Of a DNA stretch of 63,084 bases, positions 1 to 9,400 are shown in pieces. Position numbers and translations under genes: made by a program. A model generated the notes under the pieces. The model searched no databases, had not been told where the DNA came from, and was given only the letters and a program-made list of their open reading frames with translations. The stretch is taken from the NCBI GenBank assembly GCA_036507005.1, contig DASXQT010000067.1, positions 1 to 63,084 on the forward strand, in the 5' to 3' direction. The DNA is from WS-2 sp036507005. Its GTDB lineage: Bacteria; Eisenbacteria; RBG-16-71-46. Position 1 is the stretch's first letter; every line of letters begins with the position of its first letter.

Positions 1-2190
1 CTGCGCGATCTGCTCGTCGGTGAACCCCAGGAAGGGAAGTGCGCAGAAGCCGGGCTTCTCGCGCTCGGCCACGCTCACCCCGAGCCGGGTGAGGGTCTCC
101 TCGCTCAGCATCCCGCGCCCGAATGCGAAGCGCAGGTCGAGCATGGTGGGCAGCGCCTGCTCCAGGCGCTCGATCTCCTCCTCGCGCAGGCCCTTCTTGA
201 GGAGCGAGGAGCGGTTGATCTGCGGTGCGTCCTCGAACGTGCCGCCGCCGACGGCGTACCGCACCATGCGCTCGATCGCGGCCGCGCCGTACCCCAGCCG
301 TTCGAGCGCGCGCGGCACCGACTGGTTGACGATCTTGAAGTAGCCGCCACCCGCGAGCTTCTTGAACTTGACCAATGCGAAGTCGGGCTCGACCCCGGTG
401 GTATCGCAGTCCATCAGGAGCCCGATGGTGCCGGTCGGTGCCAGCACCGTGGCCTGGGCGTTGCGGTAGCCGTGGAGCGCGCCGAGCGCGACCGCGCGGT
501 CCCAGCATTCGATCGCCGCGCTCCGCAGCTCCCGCGGCGCAAAGGCGGGATCGATGGCGCGGGCCGCGTCGCGGTGGAGACGCATCACCTCGAGCATCGA
601 CTCGCGGTTGGCGGCGTAGCCCTCGAACGGGCCCTTGCTCGCCGCCATCTCGGCCGAGAGCGCGTAGGCCTCGCCGGTCATGATCGCGGTGATCGAGGCC
701 GCGCAGGCCCGCGCCGCGTCGCTGTCGTAGGGCAGGCCCTGCACCATGAGCAGGGTGCCGAGGTTGGCGTAGCCCAGCCCGAGCGGGCGGAAGGCGTACG
801 AGTTGCGCGCGATCTTCTCGGTCGGGTACGAGGCGAAGCTCACCGCGATCTCCTGCGCCAGGAAGAACACGCGGTTCGCGTGCCGGTAGCCCTCGAGGTC
901 GAACGCCCCGTCTTCCTTGAGGAACTTCATCAGGTTGATCGAGGCGAGATTGCACGCGGTGTCGTCGAGGTGCAGATACTCTGAGCATGGGTTACTGGCG
1001 TTGATGCGGCCCGACGCCTTTACCGTGTGCCACTTCTGGATGGCGTCGTCGTACTGCACGCCGGGATCGGCGCACTGCCACGCGGCCTCGGCGATCGTGC
1101 GCCACAGCTCGCGGGCGCGGTGGGTCTCGTGGACCTGGCCGGTGGTGCGGTAGGTGGTCTGCCACGGGCCGTCCTCGACCACCGCCTTCATGAACTTGTC
1201 GGAGACCCGCACCGAGTTGTTCGAATTCTGCCCCGACACCGTGCCGTAGGCGTCGCCGTTGAAGTCGGTGGAGTAGCCACCGGCCACCAGGGCGGCGACC
1301 TTGCGCTCCTCGCGCACCTTCCACTGGATGAAGTCCACGATCTCGGGATGGTCCATGTCGAGCACGACCATCTTGGCCGCGCGCCGCGTGGTGCCGCCCG
1401 ACTTGGTGGCGCCCGCGCCGCGATCCAGCACCTCGAGGAACGACATCAGGCCCGACGAAGTGCCGCCGCCCGAGAGCTTCTCCATCCGCCCGCGCAGGCG
1501 GGAGAAATTGCTGCCCGAGCCTGACCCCCATTTAAAGACCCGCGCCTCGTTGCGCGCCAGATCGAAGATGCTCATCAGGTCGTCGTCGACCGACTGGATG
1601 AAGCACGCCGAGACCTGGGGGCGCGAGTAGGAGTCGGGCGTCGCCTTGACGCGGCGGGTCTCGGGATCCCAGTAGAAGTTGCCGCCCGAGCCGCCGATCC
1701 CGTACTCGTGCCACAGCCCGCAGTTGAACCACACCGGCGAGTTGAAGGCGCCGATCTGGTGGACCAGCATGTAGGCCAGCTCGGCCTCGAACGCGTCGGC
1801 GTCCTCGCGGGCGGCGAAATAGCCCCCCTGCTCCTCGCCCGCGAGGCGCAGCGTGTGCGCGAGCCGGTGGACGACCTGGCGGACGCTGGTCTCGTGGCCC
1901 GGCGGGGTCTTGAGCCCGGCCTTGCGGAAGTACTTGCTGACGACGATGTCGGTCGCGAGCTGCGACCACTCCGCCGGTACCTCGACGTCGTCGAGCCGGA
2001 ACACGACGGAGCCGTCCGGGTTGGAGATCACCGTGCGGCGGCGCTCCCACGCCATGTCGTCGAAGGGATGGGTGCCGGGGCGGGTGAAGCGTCGCGGCAC
2101 GCGAACGCCTGCGGAGCCGGGGGCGGCGGCCGGAGCGGAGGCGGGACGCTTGGGGACGGTGGTGCGGCCGGTGGCGAGAGTTTGCTTCAT
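1..2190 (-). CDS. nrdJ: Adenosylcobalamin-dependent (class II) ribonucleoside-diphosphate reductase, N-terminal part, cut by window edge
   Basis: Reduces ribonucleotides to deoxyribonucleotides in the cytoplasm using coenzyme B12. The frame is open from ATG at 2190 to base 1 (730 codons, no stop), so the 3' end lies outside the window. The start has a good GGAGG about 5 bases upstream. Visible motifs are VSACF near residue 196 (redox cysteine region), GQNSNNSVRVSDKF near residue 320, and NPCSEYLHLDDTACNLASIN near residue 402, which holds the Asn, radical Cys and Glu of the family. LLMDCDTTGVEPDFALVKFK follows further on. The last visible residues (PGFCALPFLGFTDEQIAQ) match the middle of the long B12-type enzymes, so the C-terminal Cys pair and any zinc region are missing. 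The N-terminal 30 residues are Ala/Pro-rich and unconserved. Function is well supported; the cofactor class rests on family resemblance. Confidence 0.95.
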   Translation of the reverse strand, partial: MKQTLATGRTTVPKRPASAPAAAPGSAGVRVPRRFTRPGTHPFDDMAWERRRTVISNPDGSVVFRLDDVEVPAEWSQLATDIVVSKYFRKAGLKTPPGHETSVRQVVHRLAHTLRLAGEEQGGYFAAREDADAFEAELAYMLVHQIGAFNSPVWFNCGLWHEYGIGGSGGNFYWDPETRRVKATPDSYSRPQVSACFIQSVDDDLMSIFDLARNEARVFKWGSGSGSNFSRLRGRMEKLSGGGTSSGLMSFLEVLDRGAGATKSGGTTRRAAKMVVLDMDHPEIVDFIQWKVREERKVAALVAGGYSTDFNGDAYGTVSGQNSNNSVRVSDKFMKAVVEDGPWQTTYRTTGQVHETHRARELWRTIAEAAWQCADPGVQYDDAIQKWHTVKASGRINASNPCSEYLHLDDTACNLASINLMKFLKEDGAFDLEGYRHANRVFFLAQEIAVSFASYPTEKIARNSYAFRPLGLGYANLGTLLMVQGLPYDSDAARACAASITAIMTGEAYALSAEMAASKGPFEGYAANRESMLEVMRLHRDAARAIDPAFAPRELRSAAIECWDRAVALGALHGYRNAQATVLAPTGTIGLLMDCDTTGVEPDFALVKFKKLAGGGYFKIVNQSVPRALERLGYGAAAIERMVRYAVGGGTFEDAPQINRSSLLKKGLREEEIERLEQALPTMLDLRFAFGRGMLSEETLTRLGVSVAEREKPGFCALPFLGFTDEQIAQ

Positions 2191-2200
2191 CTGGACCTCC

Positions 2201-2556
2201 CTGGTCCCGTGACCGGCACACGTGCGCTCCTAGAACTGCCAGACCGCGGCGGCGCCGTCAAGCGATATTCGGGCGCCGGCACGGTTCGACCCGCGTTTAC
2301 GGAAAAGCGGCCTCTGAGTTCGTTGGCGTGAGTGTGCTCTCGTCGCTCGCACGCACGGGGACGTGCCGAGCGGGTGTCGTGCTTTATCCTCCGCGGAGGC
2401 CGGGCAGCGCAAGGAGAAATTTCGCCCGCGAAAATGCGGGCGGGAGCCGCATGCTCGATTCGCGCGCAGCATCCATGCGGATGCACGGAGAGATTCGCGC
2501 AGGCGAGGACCGGGACGCGAGCCGCCGGCAACCACCCGCCACGAATCCGCCGTCGC
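2201..2556. other. Intergenic region upstream of nrdJ
   Basis: About 360 bases lie between the start of nrdJ and the stop of the membrane glycosyltransferase gene, both on the minus strand. I see no convincing ORF and no cobalamin riboswitch fold, which would have been plausible upstream of a B12-dependent reductase. The only clear structure is the short hairpin at 2423-2442, listed separately. Confidence 0.5.
2423..2442 (-). terminator. Possible terminator hairpin downstream of the PMT-like gene
   Basis: A perfect 7-bp stem (CGCCCGC / GCGGGCG) has a 6-base A-rich loop. Read on the minus strand it is followed by AAATTTCT. It lies about 115 bases after the stop of the glycosyltransferase gene. 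The T-tract is weak, so this is tentative. Confidence 0.35.
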
Positions 2557-4041
2557 TCACCGCCGCACGAACACCCTGACCTCGATCCGGCGTCCCGCAT
2601 CGCGCTCGATCGCGCCCGTGACCTCGCGAGTGTCGCGCTCGAGCCAGGCGACCGTTGCGGAATCGGGCCAGCCGCCGTAGAGGCGCTGCGCGGGATCCAC
2701 GATGAACGCCCGCAGGCTGGTGTCCGCGGCGATCGCGGCGAGCCGGTCGGGCGACCAGGGCGCGATCGGTGTGCCCCAGTAGCGGCCGGTGCGAAACAGG
2801 TAGTAGTCGAACGCGGGGGCCTCGGGTGCGAGGTAGCTCGTCCGCGCGATCGGCGCGTCGGCGACGTGCGGCGCGAGCGCGGCCGCCACCTCGCGGTATC
2901 CGGGGTCGTGGTAGCGCTGCGGCAGGCGCTGGACCTCGCGCGCGAGCCCGCCGGCCGCCGCGAGCAGTCCGAGGGTGAGGGCCACCCGCGGGCGCGCGGC
3001 GCGCACCGCGGCGAACCCCAGCGCGGCGAGCATCGCCCACGCCGGGACGATCGGGAACAGGTAGATGCCGGCCTTCACGCGGAAGAGCGAGAGCGGGACT
3101 ACCCCCAGCGCCCCGACCAGGATCGCGCGCGGCGCGGGCTCGCGGAAGCGGCGCGCGGCGCTCCACGCCCCGACCGCGACCAAAGGGAGCAACAGAACGA
3201 AGGCCCGGCCGAGGGCCGCCAGATAGTAATGAGGGGGCCTGATCCATTCGGGCGTGAAGCCCTCGCCGCCCACTCGGCTCGCGAGCGAGAAGCGGAAGTA
3301 GATCGAGAGCCAGTGCCCGAGGTCGCGCGGGGCGACGATCGCGACCGCGAGGAGCTGGAGAGCGCCGACCACTGCGGCGCCGGCGATGAGCAGAAGGAGC
3401 CCGCGCCGCGATTCGCGCGGCGAGGCGCCGGCCGGGGCGGGCACGAGGAGCGCGACCGCGGGCAGCGCGACCAGCGCCACGAGCCACAGCTTGCACAGGA
3501 ACGCGAGGCCGAGCATCGCCCCCGCGGCGAGCGCGCGGCGGGCCGTCACGGGCCCGCCGGCGAGAAGCACGAGCGCGATCATGCCGAAGGCGGTGAGCGG
3601 GATCTCGGCGTTCGCGACCCGCGCCGAGTCCGCGAACCACGGCAGGCACGCGAGGAACGCAGCGGCCGCGAGCCCCGCCCACGCTCCGGCGGCACGCATG
3701 GCAAGGGCCGCGGTCGCCCAGATCACGACGCCCGAGAAGAGAAGCGACGGCCAGCGCAGCGCGGCCGCGGTCGGGCCGAGCAGGCGCACCGCGAGGGCGA
3801 GCAGCGCGGGATAGAACGGAGGCTTGTCGCCCGGCGGGCCGAGCGGGCTCAGAGACGGGCTCACGAGCTGGCGCGGATCGGCGAGGACGTTCCGCGCCAT
3901 GGTGCCGTAGTAGCCCTCGTCCCCGCCCGCGACGTCGTTCGCGCCGGGAGGGGAGAGCGCCGACCACAGCGCGACCGCGGCCAGCGCGATCGTCGCCGCG
4001 AGCAGGTGGGTGCGCGCGGGCGAAGGCGTCACGCCGAGCAC
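2557..4041 (-). CDS. Integral-membrane glycosyltransferase, ArnT/PMT-like (GT39/GT83 type)
   Basis: Predicted polytopic membrane protein of 494 residues that transfers a sugar from a polyprenyl-phosphate donor, by family resemblance. The first transmembrane helix (about 12-30) is followed by a loop with GGDEGYYGTMARNVL, where D41-E42 sits at the place of the catalytic acidic residue of PMT/ArnT enzymes. Then comes GDKPPFYPALLALAVRLLG, the conserved K-P-P segment. About ten further hydrophobic helices fill the rest, with a soluble C-terminal domain of about 130 residues. It is divergent from the TMTC-like gene at 4220, with about 180 bases between them. The acceptor (lipid A, protein or other glycan) cannot be told from sequence. 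Confidence 0.8.
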   Translation of the reverse strand: MLGVTPSPARTHLLAATIALAAVALWSALSPPGANDVAGGDEGYYGTMARNVLADPRQLVSPSLSPLGPPGDKPPFYPALLALAVRLLGPTAAALRWPSLLFSGVVIWATAALAMRAAGAWAGLAAAAFLACLPWFADSARVANAEIPLTAFGMIALVLLAGGPVTARRALAAGAMLGLAFLCKLWLVALVALPAVALLVPAPAGASPRESRRGLLLLIAGAAVVGALQLLAVAIVAPRDLGHWLSIYFRFSLASRVGGEGFTPEWIRPPHYYLAALGRAFVLLLPLVAVGAWSAARRFREPAPRAILVGALGVVPLSLFRVKAGIYLFPIVPAWAMLAALGFAAVRAARPRVALTLGLLAAAGGLAREVQRLPQRYHDPGYREVAAALAPHVADAPIARTSYLAPEAPAFDYYLFRTGRYWGTPIAPWSPDRLAAIAADTSLRAFIVDPAQRLYGGWPDSATVAWLERDTREVTGAIERDAGRRIEVRVFVRR

Positions 4042-4219
4042 TCTAGCAGAGCGGTTGTGGCGCCCCTCATCCAGGCGATGGCCTCGGGCGCTCGACAGGG
4101 CGCGGCGCCCTTCATGGAGCCGCTATCATGATGTGTTCGCCTTCGCGGCAATGCCGCCGCATGGCTCCACGAATGGTCATCGACCGATCGGGTGGAACGT
4201 GCCTGCCGACTTCCGTGGC

Positions 4220-6244
4220 ATGAGACTCACTCGCGCCCATGCGGCTCTGATCGCCGCGCTCGCGGCGTTCGCGCTCTTCGCGCCCACGCTCGCCTATGAC
4301 TTCGTGTGGGACGACCGCGCCACGGTGCTCCACAACCAGGACATCCGGAGCTTCCGCCGGCTGCCCGCAGTGTTCGCGGGGCACGCCTTCGCCGGCGCCG
4401 CGATGCGCGACATCGACGTGATCGAGTACTACCGGCCGGCCTGGGTGCTTTCGCTCGCGGTCGATCACGCCCTGTGGGGCGAGCGCGCGCTCGGCTACCA
4501 CCTCACCAACGTGCTGCTCCACGCCCTGGCCGCGGGCCTCGTGGCCTGGCTGGTCTTCGAGCTCGGGGCGGGCGCCGGGGTGGCGGCCCTCGCGGGCGCC
4601 CTGTTCGCGGTCCACCCGGTGCACGCCGAGGCGGTGGCGTGGGTCTCGGCGCGCAACGAGCTGCTGCTCGGCGTGTTCGTGATGCTCGCCTTCATCGCCC
4701 ACCTGCACCTGCGCCGCGGGGGCGGGGCGCGCGCCGCAGCGCTCTGTCTCGCCTCCTTCGGGCTCGCGCTGCTCTCCAAGGAGACGGCGGTCCTCTTCCC
4801 GGCGGTGGTTCTGGCCTACGAATGGACGCACCGCGAGCGGGGCACGGGCAAGTCGGCTACGCAGGAGTGGATGGGCTTCCGCGCGCGCGCCCTCTGGATT
4901 GCGCTCCTCGCCGCGGTCGCCGTGGCGTTCATGGCGTTCCGCGCGTCGATCGTGAAGCCGCTTCCGGTGCACGACCCGCTCCCGACCCGGCTCGCGACGG
5001 CGCCCGGGCTCGTGGTGGAGAACCTGCGGCTGCTCTTCGTACCGATCGGGCTCAAGGTGCTTCACGCGATCGAGCCGGTGCGATCTCCGCTCGCGCCCGC
5101 CGCGGTCCTGCCCGCCGCGGTCCTGGTCGCGGCCCTGGTGCTGGTCGCGTGGGCGCTCCGACGCGGGGGGAGCCTCGGCCTCGGGCTCGCGTGGATCCTG
5201 CTCGGGCTGGCCCCGGTCTCGGGCGTGGCGGTCCTGCTCCAACCGGCGCCGCTGGCCGAGCGCTACCTCTATCTCCCGTCGGTCGGCTGGGCGCTCGTGG
5301 TCGGAGCCCTGCTCGCCCGCGCCGGAAGCCGTCGGTCGGGCGCCCTGGCGCGCGCGGCGCCGGTCGTGGCGCTGGCCGCCCTCCCCGTCTTCGCCGCCGT
5401 CACCGTCGCCCACATGCGGCCGTGGCGGGACGAGCTGGCGCTCGCCTCCCGCATGGTCTTCGACGCGCCGGGCTCGCCGCTCGCCCACTCCACGCTCGGG
5501 TATGCCTGGTACCGGCTCGAGCGCTGGCCGGAGGCGGCGACGGAGTTCGCCACCGCGGCCAGGCTCCGCCCCGCCGACCCCTGGAGCCACTTCTATCTCG
5601 GGGACGCACTGCTGCGTCAGGGCCGGCTCGAGCCCGCGGAGCGGGCGTTCCGGAGCGCGATCGGGCTCGGGATGCGCTACGCGCCGGCGCACCTGGGCTT
5701 GGCCCGGGCGCTCGACCCGCAGGGCCGGCTGGAGGTGGCGGAGCGCGAGTGCCGCGCGGCGATCGTGCTCGATTCGAGCCTCGCCGACGCCCATTCGGCC
5801 CTGGGGCAGGTGCTCTACCGGGAAGGCCGCATGCCGGAAGCCGAGCGCGCCTACCGGGAGGCGCTCGGCCTGCAGCCGGAGGACGCCCGCACCCGCTCGA
5901 ACCTGGGGGCCCTCTTCATGACCGCGAATCGGTGGAACGAGGCCGTCCTCGAGCTCGAGCGGGCCCGGAGCCTCGACCCCCGCCTGCCGGAGGCGCAGCT
6001 CAACCTGGGGGCCGCGCTGTTCCAGACCCGGCGGTTGGCGGAGGCCGAGCAGGCCCTGCGCGCCGGGCTCGCCCTCCGCCCGGGGGCGGCCGCCGCGCGC
6101 CTCATGCTCGGCCACGCGCTGATCGCCGAAGGCAAGAGTGAGGAGGCGGCGGCCGAGCTGCGGGAGGTGGTCCGGACCGCCGCCGATTCGTCGCTGCGGG
6201 GCGACGCGGCACGCGCCCTGGCCGGGATCGAGCGACGACGCTGA
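4220..6244 (+). CDS. TMTC-like multipass membrane protein with C-terminal TPR repeats
   Basis: Predicted 674-residue protein. The N-terminal two-thirds has about ten membrane helices and a first-loop motif YDFVWDDRATVLHNQDIR (D31-D32), typical of TMTC/PMT-superfamily proteins. It also has YYRPAWVLSLAVDHALWG, FAVHPVHAEAVAWVSARNELL and LAERYLYLPSVGW, all hallmark segments of the bacterial TMTC-like family. From about residue 420 to the end there are six to seven tetratricopeptide repeats (for example PDARTRSNLGALFM-like units). In eukaryotes TMTC proteins O-mannosylate cadherins; bacterial relatives are mostly uncharacterised. The frame is open further upstream to 4010, but the ATG at 4220 starts directly before the first helix; there is no clear ribosome site, so the start is uncertain. 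Confidence 0.75.
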   Translation: MRLTRAHAALIAALAAFALFAPTLAYDFVWDDRATVLHNQDIRSFRRLPAVFAGHAFAGAAMRDIDVIEYYRPAWVLSLAVDHALWGERALGYHLTNVLLHALAAGLVAWLVFELGAGAGVAALAGALFAVHPVHAEAVAWVSARNELLLGVFVMLAFIAHLHLRRGGGARAAALCLASFGLALLSKETAVLFPAVVLAYEWTHRERGTGKSATQEWMGFRARALWIALLAAVAVAFMAFRASIVKPLPVHDPLPTRLATAPGLVVENLRLLFVPIGLKVLHAIEPVRSPLAPAAVLPAAVLVAALVLVAWALRRGGSLGLGLAWILLGLAPVSGVAVLLQPAPLAERYLYLPSVGWALVVGALLARAGSRRSGALARAAPVVALAALPVFAAVTVAHMRPWRDELALASRMVFDAPGSPLAHSTLGYAWYRLERWPEAATEFATAARLRPADPWSHFYLGDALLRQGRLEPAERAFRSAIGLGMRYAPAHLGLARALDPQGRLEVAERECRAAIVLDSSLADAHSALGQVLYREGRMPEAERAYREALGLQPEDARTRSNLGALFMTANRWNEAVLELERARSLDPRLPEAQLNLGAALFQTRRLAEAEQALRAGLALRPGAAAARLMLGHALIAEGKSEEAAAELREVVRTAADSSLRGDAARALAGIERRR

Positions 6245-6264
6245 GAGCCTGACCTCCGGCTTCA

Positions 6265-6350
6265 TACGGTCATTAATACCAGGGGATCGCTATATTTCAG
6301 ATTTGGTAAAGTATGGACAGCAGATCACTATATAGTTGGTGTTTTGCATT
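6265..6350 (+). promoter_or_regulatory. AT-rich promoter region of the first giant DDAEE/PKD gene
   Basis: This stretch is markedly AT-rich compared with its surroundings and holds TATATTTCAGATTTGGTAAA and, further on, CTATATAG. A very similar element (TATATCATATTTGCCAAAG at 11208-11226) precedes the second giant gene. The shared pattern TATAT..ATTTG..AAAGT resembles the TAnnTTTG -7 element of Bacteroidetes-type promoters. The transcription start is not known. Confidence 0.35.
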
Positions 6351-6465
6351 GACATACCGCATCTGAGTCGCGAGAATCTTGCTCACAGGACTCTTGGAGT
6401 TCGCACTCCCTTCCCGCACTGACAACCCCTAGCCGCGAGCCGTTGGCCCGCCTGCACCCACGAGG

Positions 6466-9400
6466 ATGCGAACCATGATCCCCGTCCCCACGGAGCCGGC
6501 CCGGCCGGTGTCCACCTTCTCGACGCCTTCGCGCGTCCAAACCGCCGCCGCGCGCCGCCCCGATCCGTTTTCCCTTCCACGATGGGCCGGGATGCTGGCC
6601 ATCGTGACCGCATGGATCCCGGCCGCGCTCCTGCCCACGACCGCCCTCGCCTCCGTGGTGGAGAGTCGGACCGCCACGTCGAGCGACGACGCCGAGGAGT
6701 TCGCGGGCGGCACCGTGTACCTCACGAGCAGCGACCTCGAGCTGGTGACCGACGGGAGCACCGTCCAGACGGTCGGCATACGCTGGCCGGGACTCGCGAT
6801 CCCGCCGGGGGCCATCATCACTTCGGCCTACATCCAGTTCGGCTCGAAGGAGGACCAGAGCACGGCGACCAGCCTCGAGATCCGCGGGCAGGACGTGGCC
6901 AACCCTGCGTCCTTCGTCGCCACCGCGGGCGATATCACGACCCGGCCGCGCACCGCCGCGTCGGTGAGCTGGTCACCGGTCCCGTGGCTCGTGGGCGAAG
7001 TCGGTCCGAACCAGCGCACGCCCGACCTGAGCCCGCTGATCCAGGAGATCGTGAACCTCCCCGGGTGGGCGAGCGGGAACGCGCTCGCCATCATCATCGC
7101 CGGGACCGGGCACCGCACCGCCTGGGCTTTCGACGGCAACCCGCAGAGCTCGCCGCTCCTGCACGTGGAGTTCACTCCCGCGGGGGCCGGGACGCCGCCC
7201 ACCGCCGGGCTCTCGGTGGCGCAGCTCTCGAGCCCGGCGCTCACGGTGCGCGCCGACGGCTCGACCTCCAACGCGGGCAGCGCCGCGATCGCGACGTATC
7301 GGTTCGACTTCGGCGACGGCACGGCGGCGGTGACCACCACCGCGCCGACCGCGACCGCCCAGCACACCTATGCCGCGGCCGGCACCTACACCGTGTCGCT
7401 GGTGGTGACCGACACCAACGGGCTCTCCTCGTCCCCCGCGACCGCGAGCATCACGGTGACGCCTCCCGCGAGCGGCCCGACCGCGCGGCTCACGGTGACG
7501 CAGCTCTCGAGCCCGGCGCTCACGGCGCGCGCCGACGGCTCGACCTCGACCGCCGGCAGCGCCGCGATCGCGAGCTACCGGTTCGACTTCGGCGACGGCA
7601 CCGCGGCGGTGACCACCACGGCGCCGACCGCGACCGCCCAGCACACCTACGCCGCGACCGGCACCTACACCGTGACGCTGGTCGTGACCGACACCAACGG
7701 GCTCTCCTCCTCGCCCGCCACCGCCAGTCTGAACCTGGGCACCGGCACGAGCAGCACGGCCTTGGAAGCGCGCGTGGCGGCGTCGAGCGACGACGCCGAG
7801 GAGTTCGCGAGCGGCGTCACGTACCTCACGAGCAGCGATCTCGAGCTGGTGTTCGACACCAGCATCCAGACCGTGGGGATGCGCTGGCCGAACCTCGCGA
7901 TCCCGCCGGGGGCGACCATCACCTCGGCCTACATCCAGTTCAGCGCGAAGGAGTCGCAGAGTGAGGCGACGAGCCTCACGTTCCGCGCCCAGGCGGCGGA
8001 CAACGCCCCGACCTTCGCCGCCGTCAACTTCGACATCTCGACCCGGCCGCGCAGCGCGGCGAGCATGGGCTGGGCCCCGGTGGCGTGGGTCGCAGGCGAG
8101 GCGGGACCGAACCAGCGCACGCCGGACCTGAGCCCCGTGATCCAGGAGATCGTGAGGCGCCCGGGGTGGGCGAGCGGGAACGCGCTTGCCATCATTGTTA
8201 CGGGCAGCGGGCATCGCACGGCGTGGTCGTACGACGTGAACCCGCCGGGGGCGGCGCTCCTGCACGTGGAGTACGCCACGGGAGGAATGAGCACGCCGCC
8301 GACCGCGCGGCTCTCGGTGGCGCAGCTCTCGAGCCCGGCGCTCACGGTGCGCGCGGACGGATCGCTGTCCTCGGCCGGGAGCGCGGCGATCGCGAGCTAC
8401 CGGTTCGACTTCGGCGACGGCACGGCGGCGGTGACCACCACGGCGCCGACCGCGACCGCCCAGCACACCTACGCCGCGGCCGGCACCTACACGGTGTCGC
8501 TGATCGTGACCGACACCGCGGGACGCGCGTCCTCGCCCGCGACCTACTCGATCACCGTGACGCCGCCTTCGACCGGCCCGACCGCGCGGCTCACCGTGTC
8601 GCAGCTCTCGAGCCCGGCGCTCACGGCGCGGGCCGACGGCTCGGCCTCGACCGCCGGCACCGCGGGGCCGATCGCGAGCTACCGGTTCGACTTCGGCGAC
8701 GGCACGGCGGCGGTGACCACCACGGCGCCCACCGCGACCGCCCAGCACACCTACGCCGCGGCCGGCAGCTACACGGTGTCGCTGGTGGTGACCGACAACG
8801 CCGGCAACTCCTCCACGCCCGCGACCGCGAGCGTCACCGTGACGCCGCCCGCGACCCCGCCGACCGCGCGGCTCTCGGTGGGGCAACTCTCGAGCCCGGC
8901 GCTCACGGTGCGCGCCGACGGCTCGACCTCGACCGCCGGCAGCTCCCCGATCGCGAGCTACCGGTTCGACTTCGGCGACGGCACGGCGGCGGTGACCACC
9001 ACGGCGCCGACCGCGACCGCCCAGCACACCTACGCCGCGGCCGGCACGTACACGGTGTCGCTGGTGGTGACCGACACCAACGGGCTCTCCTCGTCGCCCG
9101 CGACCACCAGCTTCAGCGTGACGCCGCCAGCGACCGGCCCGACCGCGCGGCTCACGGTGGCGCAGCTTTCGAGCCCGGCGCTCACGGCGCGCGCCGACGG
9201 CTCGACCTCGACCGCCGGCAGCTCGCCGATCGCGAGCTACCGGTTCGACTTCGGCGACGGCGGAGCACCGGTGACCACCACGGCGCCGACCGCGACCGCG
9301 CAGCACACCTACGCCGCGGCCGGCACCTACACGGTGTCGCTGGTGGTGACCGACACCAACGGGCTCTCGTCCTCGCCCGCGACCGCGAGCATCAGCTTCA

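Noticed and set aside
1532..2221. A 229-codon frame overlapping the start of nrdJ
   Set aside because: It is Arg/Pro-rich with no motif and lies opposite to codon bias; the nrdJ frame through the same bases has full family motifs.
2191..2556. Cobalamin riboswitch upstream of the B12-dependent ribonucleotide reductase
   Set aside because: Looked for on the minus strand because such control is known in other bacteria; no B12-box-like core or matching stems were found.
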